A stretch of DNA of 64,000 nt. Origin: Mesorhabditis belari. Lineage: Eukaryota; Nematoda; Chromadorea; Rhabditida; Rhabditidae. How positions within the stretch are numbered: position 1 is the first letter of the stretch; the number at the start of each line of letters is the position of its first letter. Location: assembly GCA_958450365.1 (NCBI GenBank), contig CAUEEP010000927.1, forward strand, positions 1,293,001 to 1,357,000, written 5' to 3'. Positions 23,690 to 35,134 of the stretch are shown in pieces. The notes beneath the pieces are model-generated. The model was given only the letters and a program-made list of their open reading frames with translations, had not been told where the DNA came from and made no database searches. The position numbers and the translations under genes were made by a program.

Positions 23690-24681
23690 TACAGGGTGAC
23701 CAGAAAATACGGCGAATTTTTTGCGCATCGTCAAATTTAGCCCTCAGCACTTTTTAAAAAGATTTATCTCGAAAGTTTAACAAGAATTAACAACTTCAAG
23801 CTCAACAATAACTTTTCTATCAAAAATTCCTACATTAAATGTTCAAAATTTCCACCTTTGGCCTCAACACATTTGCTAAGCCGCTTCGGAAAGTTCTGAA
23901 TGATGGTCGCGCATTCTTGCGTTGTAATTTCGCTCCAAGCGCGAGTCAAGGCCGTTTTCAAACCGGCAACCGTGGTTTATCGATACTTGCGAAGCCTTTC
24001 TTCAAGAATTGACCACACAGAAAAGTCCAATGGGTTCAAATCTGGTGCGTTTCCCGGCCACACATCCTTGTCCCAAAATCCAGGAAAGAGCTGCTGACAG
24101 AGCTGTCGAGTGGAAGTAGCGCCATGGGCTGGAGCCCAGTCTTGTTGTAGAACAAAACCGCTTTGGCCAAAGTGTTTTGCAACCCAGGGAACTAAAACAT
24201 CCTTTAGAACCTTTTGTTGATACACGGAAGCGTTGATTTTGACGTTGCGATCGATGAAGACAAGAGATGTCTTTCCGCTTGAACACACCCCGGCCCATAC
24301 CATGACAGAAGCTGGAAAATGACGCCTCACCATAATTTTTGCTGCAAAAGTGTTCTTAAGACCTTTCTTCAACTGCTGGCGATGATTTTGAAAGTTGTGC
24401 TTTGGCTCGATGGTAAAAATATTTTCATCTATGAATAAGACCTTATCAAGATTCTGTCCAGCGACCAGTCTCTTCATCAATCGCGCTCGCTGTAGTCTCT
24501 TTGCTTTCATAGGATCGTCCAAGAAGTGTGCCCGGGCAATCGGAAAGACCCTAAAATTCAAAGATTATTAATCAGAACAACGTAAACAAGCATTATAGAA
24601 AAGAAACATCACAAAAACCAAAGAAAAACTTGATATCAAAAGGTCGAGAAAAAATTCGCCGTATTTTCTGGTCACCCTGTA
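23690..24681 (-). mobile_element. Tc1/mariner-superfamily element, DD37D (maT-like), defective
   Basis: Terminal repeats tacagggtgaccagaaaata and tattttctggtcaccctgta are exact complements extending about 38 bp. The roughly 990-bp element encodes a decayed transposase on the minus strand and is shorter than a complete element of this kind would need to be. Confidence 0.9.
23830..24561 (-). pseudogene. DD37D (maT-like) transposase, N-terminally truncated and with an internal stop
   Basis: The readable frame runs through a first catalytic Asp in KVLFIDEN, a second in LQQDWAPAHGA and a third in PDLNPLDFSVWS. I count 37 residues between the second and third Asp, the spacing of DD37D maT-type transposases rather than DD34D mariner or DD34E Tc1. 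A TAA at 23977-23979 interrupts the frame, but the same frame continues for about 48 codons (TTVAGLKTALTRAWSEI ... EAKGGNFEHLM) to a stop at 23830-23832. The N-terminal DNA-binding domain is missing upstream of 24561. Confidence 0.85.
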
Positions 24682-24689
24682 TGTTACTA

Positions 24690-25290
24690 TATTGGGTTGG
24701 CGCCTATCGAACGTTGGATTTTTCAAAGAGTTCAAGTTCTTTGAATTTCCTGTTTTTGCTGCCCCTGCGGACCGAAATCCTTGGGATGAATCCAAAAATT
24801 CACAGCGGCTCCCTTCAGCACCCTTTTACAGGCACTTGGGATCCCATTTCGACCGGCGGAGAACCCACCATTGTGGCCAAAATGAGCCGGAACTGGGTTT
24901 GCCAGTTCTACAGCCGAGGTTAGTTTTGGGAAGCGGTGACCACATGGGGCAGACAACGGATTGGTTACCGGATGACCCAAAATGGACGCTTCCGATTGGA
25001 TGAGTGAAAAAAAGACGATATCTGCTAATGCAGGATGCCAGATCGAGTGCGATTGTGTGCGCGCACAGGGAACACACCGGGATCCTCTTTTTTTGCATTT
25101 TAAAGTTCAAAAACTTCAAATTTTTGAAAAGAGAAATTGCACCCGGGGTTTTCGGGGTTTGGAGAATCGTTTGACAGTGTTATAACAAATACATTATAAC
25201 CAAATTTCAAAAATTTGATGCTTTTGAACTTTAAAAAGCAAAAACGAGGATCCCGATGCGTTCCCTGTGCGCGTGCACAATCGCTTTTGG
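24690..25290. mobile_element. GC-richer block with a mariner-type end and a foldback
   Basis: It begins tattgggttggcgcctatcg, like other mariner-type ends in the window. At about 25025-25105 and 25203-25290 lie inverted arms (gtgcgcgcacagggaacaca against its complement, then ggatcctc / gaggatcc). The part at 24740-25000 is clearly GC-richer than its surroundings and open in several frames, but I recognise no protein in it. Confidence 0.5.
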
Positions 25291-25345
25291 ATTGTGGACT
25301 TTGGATTCATTTTTTTGGACACAAGATTTTGAATTCATTTTGTAG

Positions 25346-25612
25346 ATCACAATAATTGCAAAAAAATGAAACCAAAATCATAAAGATTGGTCCACTTAAA
25401 AGAAATATATGGACGAGTTGCGCAAATGACCCAGTTGCGCAAATAATTGCGCATAATTTTTGACTTAAAGCTCTGTTTCAAATCGAAATTCTTAAGAAAC
25501 AACTTTACAAGAAATCATTGGCTTTTCTAAATGCTAAAAAGGAGATTTTCAAAGTCTATTGGTTAGAGAAGTTCTTCAAGAATGTAGAAAATCTGATCCA
25601 GAAGATTTATTG
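25346..25612. repeat. Dispersed repeat (second copy at 50190-50435)
   Basis: The block from accaaaatcataaagattgg through gagttgcgcaaatgacccag to gaaaatctgatccagaagat is shared almost base for base with 50190-50435. Here only one arm of the foldback seen at 50085 is present. Confidence 0.8.
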
Positions 25613-25759
25613 AATAAAGCCAGGTGACGAAAAACAGTAAAGAAAGAAGAAAGAAAATTGAAAGTACAATCAGCGCTTGATGAAAGTTTTGCAAAAACAG
25701 AAATTACCGTATAAGAACTTTTTTGTAAACATCTCTAATTTCATCCTTTCTTTAAAAGT

Positions 25760-26305
25760 TTTGTGCCTGAACTTGCATTTCTTTGCTCAAATTAACTTTG
25801 TATGATTTATAGTTGGTAAACGGTGTTCAATCTCGTTCACAATCTTTGTCTAAGATTGGATCGTACAAGGATTTGAATCTTTGTCTAAGATTGGTTAGTA
25901 CTAAGCTTTAGATCTTGGTCTAAGATTGGATAGTACTAAGCCTTGAATCTTTGTCTAAGATTGGATAGTACTAAGTCTTGAATCTTTGTCTAAGATTGGA
26001 TAGTACAAGGATTTGAATCTTTGTCTAAGATTGGTTAGTACTAAGCCTTGAATCTTTGTCTAAGATTGGTTAGTACAAGGATTTGAATCTTTGTACAAGA
26101 TTGGTTAGTACTAAGCCTTGAATCTTTGTCTAAGATTGGTTAGTACTAAGCCATCAATCTTTGTCTAAGATTTGATAGTACTAAGCTTTAAATCTTTATC
26201 CAAGATTGGATAGTATTTTGTGCCTGAACTTGCATTTCTTTGCTCAAATTAACTTCTTATGATTTATAGTCGGTAAACGGTGTTCAATCTCGTTCACAAT
26301 CTGAC
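25760..26305. repeat. 35-bp satellite flanked by a ~90-bp direct repeat
   Basis: The satellite tctttgtctaagattggata etc. occupies about 25846-26215, with about ten units. Both sides carry the same ~90-bp sequence (ttttgtgcctgaacttgcat ... ctcgttcacaatct) at 25759-25848 and 26216-26303. The satellite units are those of 18636-18998, but the flanks are not present there. Confidence 0.9.
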
Positions 26306-26747
26306 ATAAATTGAGGATTAGGGATATCCGGAGGAAAACACTTCCCACTCGAAATCTTTTCATTCAGAAATTTGCGTGGATTATTCACGTCAATAGATAA
26401 CTCTTTCATTTGACGTTTTATAAGTTTCAAATAAATTTTTTACAATTCTTTTTAATCAGTGAATTCCCAAGGTGACTTTTTTCATTTTTTAAAGGTTTTG
26501 TGATCAAATTTTATAATCATCTTCTGTGTTTTGATGTCAATTTTATCGTCACAAACTTTTTTTTGCCTTCGAACTCTGGATCCAGTTTTTCTGGATTCAG
26601 ATTTTGTATTAACTCTTTACTAATTGCAAGCAGTCAACTAAATACTTACAGTAACAAAATAACTTCTTTAAGTTAAAGTTTACAAATTGAAATCGTTTAT
26701 TTTTAAATAAACAACATCACAAACAAGATTACAAAATATTCTGATTA

Positions 26748-26874
26748 CTTTACTTTCATTGCGCCTTTAGGTTTTCCACCCAATGACTCGTGCATACGCA
26801 AGACTCCTTGGTCCGTGCTTCAAGACGGCTCGGATAGGTGATCGACTTGCACACCGAATCACGCTAGTCGCGAC
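26748..26874 (-). rRNA. 28S rRNA gene fragment (pseudogene piece)
   Basis: The minus strand reads gtcttgaagcacggaccaag, then gagtcttgcgtatgcacgagtcattggg and aaacctaaaggcgcaatgaaag. This is the universally conserved large-subunit rRNA stretch around CTTGAAACACGGACCAAGGAGT, with a few changes from the consensus I know. Only about 125 bp are present and the flanks are ordinary AT-rich repeat, so it is a stray fragment, not a functional gene. Confidence 0.8.
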
Positions 26875-26897
26875 ATTCTGTTATTCTGATATTCTGT

Positions 26898-27666
26898 TGT
26901 TTCTCCTAAAGTTTTTTTGAAAATTGAATGGATAATCGTTTTTTCTTTAATTTTTAAATCCTTGCTCAGATTCAAATTTCATAAAGATTTCAGTTTAAAC
27001 CAGAATTTTTCGATTTCGAAAACTAATCTACTAATTTGTCTGAAGTTTTTTTAAACAGCCCATGACATATTATAAATCATTGAATTCATCGTTTTTGTTA
27101 ATGTTAAAACTAGTAATAATAAGCTCTTTAAATCTTTCAACCGTTTGCAAATTGGTCAAATTTAAACCAAGATATACAAAGATCAAACTTCTAAAAACCA
27201 ACGTTAAAAGACTTTTGTTCATGACTGTATCTTTACAAAATTTTATTCTGATTGTTTAAGGCTCATGACACCTGAGAAATTGTCAATTGTCTTTTTGTCC
27301 AAATCGATCTTTTTGTAATGTTAAAATTAGAGATAATAAGCTCTTTAAATAAAAATTTAAACAAAAAGAACAAATCTTTTAATTGTTTGGAAATTGATCG
27401 GATTTGGATCAAGATATACAAAGAACAAACTTCTAAAAACTGACGTTAAAAGACTTTTGTCCATGATTGTATCTTTACAAAATTTTATTCTGATTTTTTT
27501 CTTCTAAAGTTTTTTTGAAAATTGAAGAAGAAAGTGAGAAAATTGAATGGATAATCGTTTTTCTTTACTTTTTAAATCCTTGAGATTCAAATTTCATAAA
27601 GATTTCAGTTTAAACCAGAATTTTTCGATTTCGAAAACTAATCTACTAATTTGTCTGAAGTTTTCC
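26898..27666. repeat. Duplicated repeat blocks
   Basis: The block taaagtttttttgaaaattg ... tctgaagttttt occurs at about 26905-27054 and 27503-27664. Between them a second unit (taagctctttaaat ... aaaagacttttg ... ttttattctgatt) occurs twice, at about 27095-27255 and 27318-27497. A related copy in the opposite orientation is at about 58955-59205. Open frames here are repeat-derived. Confidence 0.75.
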
Positions 27667-28220
27667 ATTGAAAATTCTCTAGGGATTTTAAAGAAAAAGT
27701 GCTTTAAAATCTGCTTTCAAATCTGCTTTAAAATCTTTCAGCTATAAGTTCTCAAAAAAATTTTTGGAACTTCTTTTTTGTATTAAAAATGATTCTTATT
27801 TTGCTGCCTAGTGAACTTTTCTTTCTCTCTCTAAATGAAGATCTTAATTGAGTAAAAGAAACATTGCTTCTTCTCATTTTTACATCGACTCTTTTCTCTG
27901 AAAAAAAAAGTGAGAAGCAAAATGAGAGTTATGAATAAACGAGTCAAGGGAAGACTCATATTTCGCGACGAACACGATTCAGATGAATGGAGAAAAAAGG
28001 AAAACAGAGAAAACACTTCTTTTTATCCTTTTCATCCATCACCCACTCATTTCTTTACCATTTACACCTTCTTTTAATCTATAGATATAGATATAAACAT
28101 TTTATATTTATAGATATAAACAGAAAGTTGTTTTCTTATAGACAAACATTTCATTATATCTTCACGATCTTTTTACTATTTCTAAACTTCTTTTGTTTTG
28201 AGATAAATGAATCTAGCAAG

Positions 28221-28376
28221 ATGAATTGCAATTTCACAACAGACTTATCAGCTAACAGACAACAGACACGCAACAACAGACAGACTTATCAATTATCAAC
28301 TTGGGATCTTATCTTGCCTCTTCTTTATCTAATTGTTGAGGCTCAGATTCTTGTCTCCAATTGCTTGATAATCTGT
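28221..28376 (+). CDS. Possible orphan first exon of a membrane protein
   Basis: An ATG at about 28221 opens MNCNFTTDLSANRQQ, then a hydrophobic segment LILPLLYLIVEAQILVSNC that resembles the first transmembrane segment of a GPCR. The frame then runs into the foldback at 28375. No joining second exon was found and the chemoreceptor at 30134 has its own TM1. It may be a gene remnant cut by the foldback or a chance frame. Confidence 0.2.
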
Positions 28377-28998
28377 GCAAATGGGGATTTGATGATTCTA
28401 CATGTTTGCAAATGTTTCAATGTTTAGCTGATCATCAGAAATTTAGATGAAAGTTAGATTGATCTGGACTTCATTAAAAGGATCTGAGTAGGATGAATAC
28501 AGATGCATTAAACGCAAGCATGTGTCATGTTTTTAAAGATGAATTGTCTAAAATCATCAAGCTGTGGATTATTGAAGATTTTTTTTGATTATTCTAAGAT
28601 CTTTAGATGACTCTAGCTTTGAGAAGTGAACTGATTGAAAGTAAAGTTCCATGTTTTATATAAGAATTACTATAACAATGCGAAAGATCTTGAAAAATGT
28701 TGCTGGTTATGGAAACTTATGGAAATCAATCAAAGTTTATTAATTTATAATGCTATGAGAATGAAGAATGCACAGAATCAAAAAAATCTTCAATAATCCA
28801 CAGCTTGATGATTTTAGACAATTCATCTTTAAAAACATGACACATGCTTGCGTTTACTGCATCTGTATTCATCCTGCTCAGATCCTTTTAATGAAGATTA
28901 GTCTAACTCCAGATTAGTCTAACTTTCGTCTAAATTTCTGATAATCAGCAAAACATTAAAACATTTTCAAACACGTAGAATCATCAAATCCTCATTTG
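28375..28998. mobile_element. Foldback element, ~210-bp arms
   Basis: The arms at about 28375-28590 and 28783-28998 are imperfect complements. For example, ttgtctaaaatcatcaagct pairs with agcttgatgattttagacaa, and gatgaatacagatgcatt pairs with its complement. The centre is near 28690. No transposase is present. Confidence 0.85.
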
Positions 28999-29244
28999 CA
29001 TGTGAATCACTTTGCCTTTTTTTCGGTTTCCTCTCAAAAACAACCCAAAGCCTAATGATGGAAATGGTTGTTTTCTGAAGTTTTCTTGAATGGAGATGTT
29101 TTTAGACATTTTTCTCCATTTCCTTGTTGACTAAAGTCTAAATTATGCTAAAAATACTTAACTAAGCTGATTTTTTTGTTAGCTTTTTAACAAGTTTTAT
29201 AACATTACTATAAAACTTAATAAAATCAATTTTTTTAAAGGTAA

Positions 29245-29335
29245 ATTTTGAATTCGTTTGATCTCGGAATTCGTTTGATTCGTTTGATTTGAATTCGTTT
29301 GATTCGTTTGATTTGAATTCGTTTGATCTCGGCTA
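29245..29335. repeat. Short tandem repeat (ttgaattcgtttgattcgtt)
   Basis: Four to five imperfect copies of gaattcgtttgat occur before the large minisatellite. Confidence 0.8.
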
Positions 29336-29384
29336 GCTGAATGGCACTACTTTTCCAACTGAAATGGTGAACAATTGTACAATC

Positions 29385-29685
29385 GTGTGTAGAATGTAGA
29401 ATGTAGAATGTAGAATGTAGAAGGTAGAAGGTAGAAGGTAGAATGTAGAATGTAGAAGGTAGAATGTAGAAGGTAGAATGTAGAATGTAGAAGGTAGAAT
29501 GTAGAATGTAGAATGTAGAAGGTAGAAGGTAGAATGTAGAAGGTAGAAGGTAGAAGGTAGAAGGTGGAATGTAGAATGTAGAATGTAGAATGTAGAAGGT
29601 AGAATGTAGAATGTAGAATGTAGAATGTAGAAGGTAGAAGGTAGAATGTAGAAGGTAGAATGTAGAATGTAGAATCGCAGTACAA
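29385..29685. repeat. 7-bp minisatellite (tagaatg/tagaagg)
   Basis: About 40 copies of tagaatg and tagaagg are mixed. Because 7 bp is not a multiple of three, it is open in several frames (repeated STFYLLH-type peptides on the minus strand). These are not genes. Confidence 0.95.
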
Positions 29686-30133
29686 TCAATGTAGAATCAA
29701 CACGAAAATAAACGAAAATAGATGGTACAAAAAAGAAGATATGAGCTGAGCTGTAAAGTTGTACCAAAAAATTCGACTACTATATTGAACTTTATTTTTG
29801 CAATTTTCTTCTCATCATTTTCCCCATGAGTTCTATCCTTTTCCTTCCAAATTCTCTATTTCTTGTCCCTAAAGAATTGCAATTCTCAAATTTTTCTTTT
29901 TCTTTTAAAATTCTATGTAAATGTTCTCAAATTTAGCTTAAAAAAATCGAAATTACAATTTCAATCGAAAAATTAGCCCTAATTTTAAATATCAAACTGA
30001 TAATTTCAAATTTCTAAAGCCAACAATTTAAGTTTTCGTTTTTTCAGCTATCACTTGACTTTACTTTATTCTCTTTTTCCTGATTTATTTCAATGATTTT
30101 CATGATTTATTTTAATGTTTTTAAATTCAGAAA

Positions 30134-32600
30134 ATGACAACTGATGCAGCTTCATACATAAAATTAACAATCGCATTTTTGGAGATTTTCGTTGGAATCT
30201 CGTGGATTCTTCTCTTCATTCATATTCTCTCCTTTCAAAAACCACGAGCCAATTCACCATTCTACACAATGTTCTTAGCAAATAGTAGGTTTCAAAAAAA
30301 TCTGTTTCAAGATCGATAGCTTTTAAAAGCTTAATATGCTTAATTCAGGGGCGAATAGAAGCGAATCAGATAATCATAACCGCATAATATATTGCTAAAA
30401 TACTTTCACAAAAAAGAAAGAAAACTAAAACTGGTACAGTAAGACTAAAGTTAGGAAACACATGTACAAAAAGATTAAAATGTAGAGCAGATTTGACATG
30501 GCAATAAGAGATCAAAAATCATAGTAAGTTCCGAAAAATCTGACTCAAGATCGATAGCTTTAAAAGCTTAATATGCTTTATTCTTCTATTCATTCATATT
30601 CTCTCCTTTCAAAAAACACGAGCCAATTCGCCATTTTATACAATGTTCTTAGCAAATAGTAGGTTTTAAAAAATCTGACTCAAGATCGATAGCTTTTAAA
30701 AGCTTAATATAAATGCTTTATTCAAGGGACGAATAGAAGCAAATCAGATAATCATAACCGCATATAATGTATTGCATAGAGATCAAAATGCATGAATCAA
30801 AAATCATAGTAAGTTCCGAAAAATCTGATTCAAGATCGATAGCTTTCAAAAGCTTAAGCTCAATCACAAAAATACTTTAAGATTTTAAGAGATTTTAAGG
30901 TGTAATCAACATTGTCTACTTGTGGTGTCACTCAATGCATTTCTCTCTTCAATCAGCACACGCATCGGAGTGGGCAATTTGGTGGTTGTGGATGATGTGG
31001 GAGAGCTCGGTGATCGCTCTTCATATGGGCGTCGTTCTCACCGCATTCAACCGTTTCTGTGCCATCGTTCAATATACACAATATAAATCGGTTTGTTTTC
31101 AATGAGATAATGAACTTTACTATCAGATGACTGAAACAAATTAGTTTATAGGATTTAAAGATGAATAAGATTTCAAAAGGATAGTTTAATTGATTTCTCT
31201 TAGACTTTTCAAAAAGTTTTTTCATTTCTTTCTATACTTTTATTAAAAAATAACAAATTAATCTATAATTTTCTTTTAAAAAAAGTGTTTCTTATTAAAA
31301 TTCCATCTTTTTAAATCAATTTGGATTCATTTACAAGGAAATTCGAGAGTGAAAAGGAAGAAAAAGTTTTTTCTGAATAATCTAAGAATAATAATAACTT
31401 TCCCTGTACATTTACAGCTCTACATTTGTGTAAATATTTATAAACAATTATATATTAGGTTCTTTCCGACCCTGGAACTCTCACTTATATCCTTTTGGTT
31501 CATTTACAGGCAAATTCGAGAGTGAAAAGGAAGAAAAAGTTTTTCTGAATAATCTAAGAATAATAATAACTTTCCCTGTACATCTACAGCTCTAGATTTG
31601 TGCAAATATTTATAAACAATTATATATTAGGTTCTTTCCCGTCGTGGAACTCTCACTTATATCCTTGTGCAGTTAGGCACGGCGGGAGTGGTTCGTTTCG
31701 TTCTTCCACCCGGTAATCATCCAGAAAAGCTACAGGGTGGGATAATCGATCGGGATGTTGTGGTAAGTTGTAATGTAATGTAAAAATCTCAAATAATTTT
31801 GATTCCAGTTGGGTTGCAGTATTCATTTTGCTTGCTCAAGTGCTGCCGTTCTTTTATCGGGTCCTCTTTACGTGAAAAGTCTTCAAGCCTTGTTCTCCAA
31901 GCAACGAAAGGGGTAAGTTAAGCTTGATTATTATAGATTTTTAATCTTGATTCTTAGATTTATATATTCAAATGAATTTTAGTTGGAAAAGTAGTGCCGT
32001 TCGGTTAGCCGAGATCAAACGAATTCGTTTCTGTCTGGCTTCGCTGATCTTTCCTCTTTTTTACTCGATTCTACAATTGTTCACCATTGGAGTTGTCGTG
32101 AAAAATCATCAACGATCAAGGAAACAATTGGAGATATTGGTTAGAGAAATGAACTTTTACTTGTGCAATTAAACAGTTCAAAGCTTTTTGAACTATTTCA
32201 ATTCTGAAAGCTTCTAAACTTTACAGGTTTTACATCAAAAAATCACTTTTAATTTCTCTAGAAACTGATGAATCAAAAGTTTTGATCAGAAGCTCTGTTT
32301 CTTCAGTAAATGAATAATAAAATGATTTTAAAAGCTTAGAGCTAAAGCTTAGAGCTAAAGCTTAGAACTAAAGCTTAGAAAATAATGCTAATCAAGGAAT
32401 TCTAGGGTTCCTTCTTGATGCTTCTCTTCGTCTCATCTCAACCAATTTCTGTCGTTTTTTTCCTCAATTCTCCCAAAAACATCACGAAGTTGTTGGCAAA
32501 AAAACCGAGAAACGAAATCGCGATATATAGATGGAATCTCAAAAGCTCTTCCGCAAAAAGAACCGATCGAAGTGAACAATTCAAATCCGAGTACAAATGA
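30134..32600 (+). CDS. Nematode serpentine chemoreceptor (Srg-superfamily type), apparently lacking TM4
   Basis: This is a putative chemosensory GPCR. Exons are 30134-30284 (TM1), 30900-31090 (TM2, and TM3 with TAFNRFCAIV), 31673-31762 (LGTAGVVRFVLPPGNHPEK), 31809-31912 (TM5, HFACSSAAVLLSG), 31983-32139 (TM6 region, LASLIFPLFYSIL) and 32406-32600 (TM7 and tail, NSPKNITKLLAKK, stop TGA). All phases match and the joined length is 888 nt, giving 295 residues. A TTCAG just upstream of the ATG suggests trans-splicing. The segment that should carry TM4, between FCAIVQYTQYKS and LGTAG, is not found. The intron there is made of tandemly duplicated repeat. The 3' half of exon 1 is copied in intron 1 at about 30580-30715. 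The exact subfamily (srv, sru, srg) cannot be fixed by eye. Confidence 0.8.
31245..31668. repeat. Tandem duplication plus a MITE fragment in chemoreceptor intron 2
   Basis: A unit of about 170 bp (aaattcgagagtgaaaagga ... ggaactctcacttatatcc) is present at about 31335-31493 and 31510-31665. Upstream, at about 31245-31345, the sequence matches the interior of the MITEs at 1088 and 54925 (aaattaatctataattttct, catctttttaaat). The duplicated unit contains attaggttctttcc, a mariner-like end. Confidence 0.75.
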
Positions 32601-32944
32601 TTGATGGAATAAAATATTTAGAAATGAATTGAAACAATTTTGCACAAAAAAAGACGAAGATAAAGGCTAAAATGACTAGAAATCAGTCATTTCAGTTAAC
32701 ACAGATCACAAAAAATCGCTGAAAAGATGCAATGTGCAAACATTTGCTACTAAAAAGAAAATGGATGTAAAAAATGAGAGAAATTTCATGATATCACCAA
32801 AAATGAAACTTTTTATAAGTTGAAAAAGTAATAGAAAACTTTAACTAAAAATTAGATTTACTGTAAACTTAGCTTTGTAAATTTGTACTAAAAAATAAAG
32901 ACATTTTATCAAATACAAATACTGTTTTGCCCAGTTTGAAGTGG

Positions 32945-33315
32945 TAAAGTAGGCAGACGCGAACTTGATATTGGAAGTGGGTCATTTAAAGCTGAAGTCA
33001 TAAAGTAGGCAGACGCGAACTTGATATTGGAAGTGGGTCATTTAAAGCTGAAGTCATAAAGTAGGCAGACGCGAACTTGATATTGGAAGTGGGTCATTTA
33101 AAGCTGAAGTCATAAAGTAGGCAGACGCGAACTTGATATTTGAAGTCGGTCATCTAAAGCTGAAGTCGTAAAGTAGGCAGACACGAACTTGATGTTTGAA
33201 GTCGGTCATCTAAAGCTGAAGTCGGTCATCTAAAGCTGAAGTCGGTCATCTAAAGCTGAAGTCATAAAGTAGGCAGACGCGAACTTGAAATTTTTGAAGT
33301 CGGTCATCTAAAGCA
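32945..33315. repeat. Minisatellite, ~56-bp unit
   Basis: About six copies of a unit combining cataaagtaggcagacgcga, acttgatattggaagt and gggtcatttaaagctgaagt occur. Near 33210-33260 the sub-unit cggtcatctaaagctgaagt is repeated on its own. Confidence 0.95.
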
Positions 33316-35134
33316 AGAAAAAAAGATCTTAAAAATAAGAAATTATCCATTTAAAAAGATTCCAAATATACACAAGATAACGTACTTTTAAATACAGAAA
33401 GACAAAAGCAAAAAGCTTTTAAAAAGCTTCCCTCATAACAATAAATTTCGTAACGCTTGTTTATGTCCGAACAACCTAATAGATTTTGAGCATAAAGTGA
33501 ATTGCTAAGCTTATGACATCAAATTGACTGTGCCAGAAGGTTGTGTTTCTACTTTTAATCATCAAATATCTCGCATAACTCTTCATCTCTTGATATCAAT
33601 CGGATATGATATCACTTTTCATCGATGTGCAGTTCATCGACCAATTTAATCCCTTTTCGGAGTGATTGAGCGATTGATCTTTTTAGCAGGATTTCCTCTT
33701 TTTTTTCTTGGATCTTTCGAAAAAGATTTTACACTCCCAATCTGTTCTAATGACGTCATGAATCATCATCGCAAACGTGGAAACTCTATAAAACACTTGA
33801 AATTGCAATTGATTCAATCTCACTTAAATCTAACGTTTTCTTTTATCTAAAAGGACTTATAGATGTTTTTTTCAACTTTTAAATATACAATTTAAAAGCC
33901 GAATTTAAGTTTGCTTTAATCAAAGAATTTTATAAGAATTATTTGTCTAAGTAACGTTAAAAATTGCTTATTATGAAAGAAATCAACGAAACAAATCAAC
34001 GAAACAAATTTCATTTTCAAAATCACATAGAAAATTTGAGAATTTTTTCTTTGCTACTTTGAAGTCATCACCAATTTTAAGTCACTGTAATTTTTAGAAA
34101 GACATATTTTAAAAGCTTCCCTGATAACAATAAGTTTAGTAACGCTTGTTTATGTCCGAACAACCTAATAGATTTTGAGCATAAAGTGAATTGTTAAGCT
34201 TATGACATCAAATTGGCTATGCCAGAAGGTTGTGTTTCTACTTTTAATCATCAAATATCTCACATAACTCTGATGTTTTCTTGCTACTTTGGAGTCATCA
34301 CCAATTCCAATTCTAATTTTTAGTAAAATCTTAGAGTAAAATGGTAAGTACCTATTGAATTTGTTTTGAATCAATTCCCCGGTTTTGAATCGTTTTAAAT
34401 CGACTTCTAGTTTCAGAAATCATTTGGAGAAACTTTCCCACTTTGGATTTTATTTCTTTCAAGCAAAGTACAATACTCATTATAAGCTTGAAACGATAGT
34501 TTTATCGACTTTAAATTCTTATCTTCGTTCAATTGAATGAAAAGATTGTATGACGAATTGAATCACACAAAAACACTTCAATTCTCAATGTTTTTAATAT
34601 CCTATGAGTCAAAAAACCCCAAAGATCATTGGTAAACAAAATCCCGAAATCTATTTCATTGATTTTCTTTTGGATATTTATTTATTCGTCAAAAGAAACC
34701 ATCTGGCAACCATCGGACTTGTTTAACATTGAGAAAAATGAGTTGCTTGGGAAAAGTGAGTAAAGGAGTAAATAAGAATTTGGGAAAAGGGATCAAGAAG
34801 GCAAAAAAGAAGAAGAAAAAGAAGAAAAGACCAATTTCTTTTCTTTTTCTTCTCATTTCTGTGTGTTTATGAAGTGATTTTTCATCGCGTTTTACTCCTT
34901 GTCTAACCACGAAAAGATTTGCTAAAGAACTTTCTCTTGAACCATAGAATTTTTTTCTAGATTCATGTACTTGCTCGATTGTTTAAAAGCAGCTAAACTC
35001 AGCTTTATTCTTGTTTTCTTGTAACAGCTAAAGCAACTCACTGATGTAGAGTATTAAACTTGAAAAAGATAGACAAAGATATGATTGAGTAGTAAAGATA
35101 GACAAAGATATCCTTTAAGTAAAACAACTCTTCA

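Noticed and set aside
29333..29767. Two minus-strand frames of 112 and 144 codons with repeated STFYLLH peptides
   Set aside because: They are translations of a 7-bp minisatellite, open in several frames; no gene.
33660..33850. Plus-strand frame IERLIFLAGFPLFFLG as a possible membrane exon
   Set aside because: There is a stop just upstream, no good acceptor, and it lies in duplicated repeat; a tgacgtca palindrome inside is too short to call a regulatory site.
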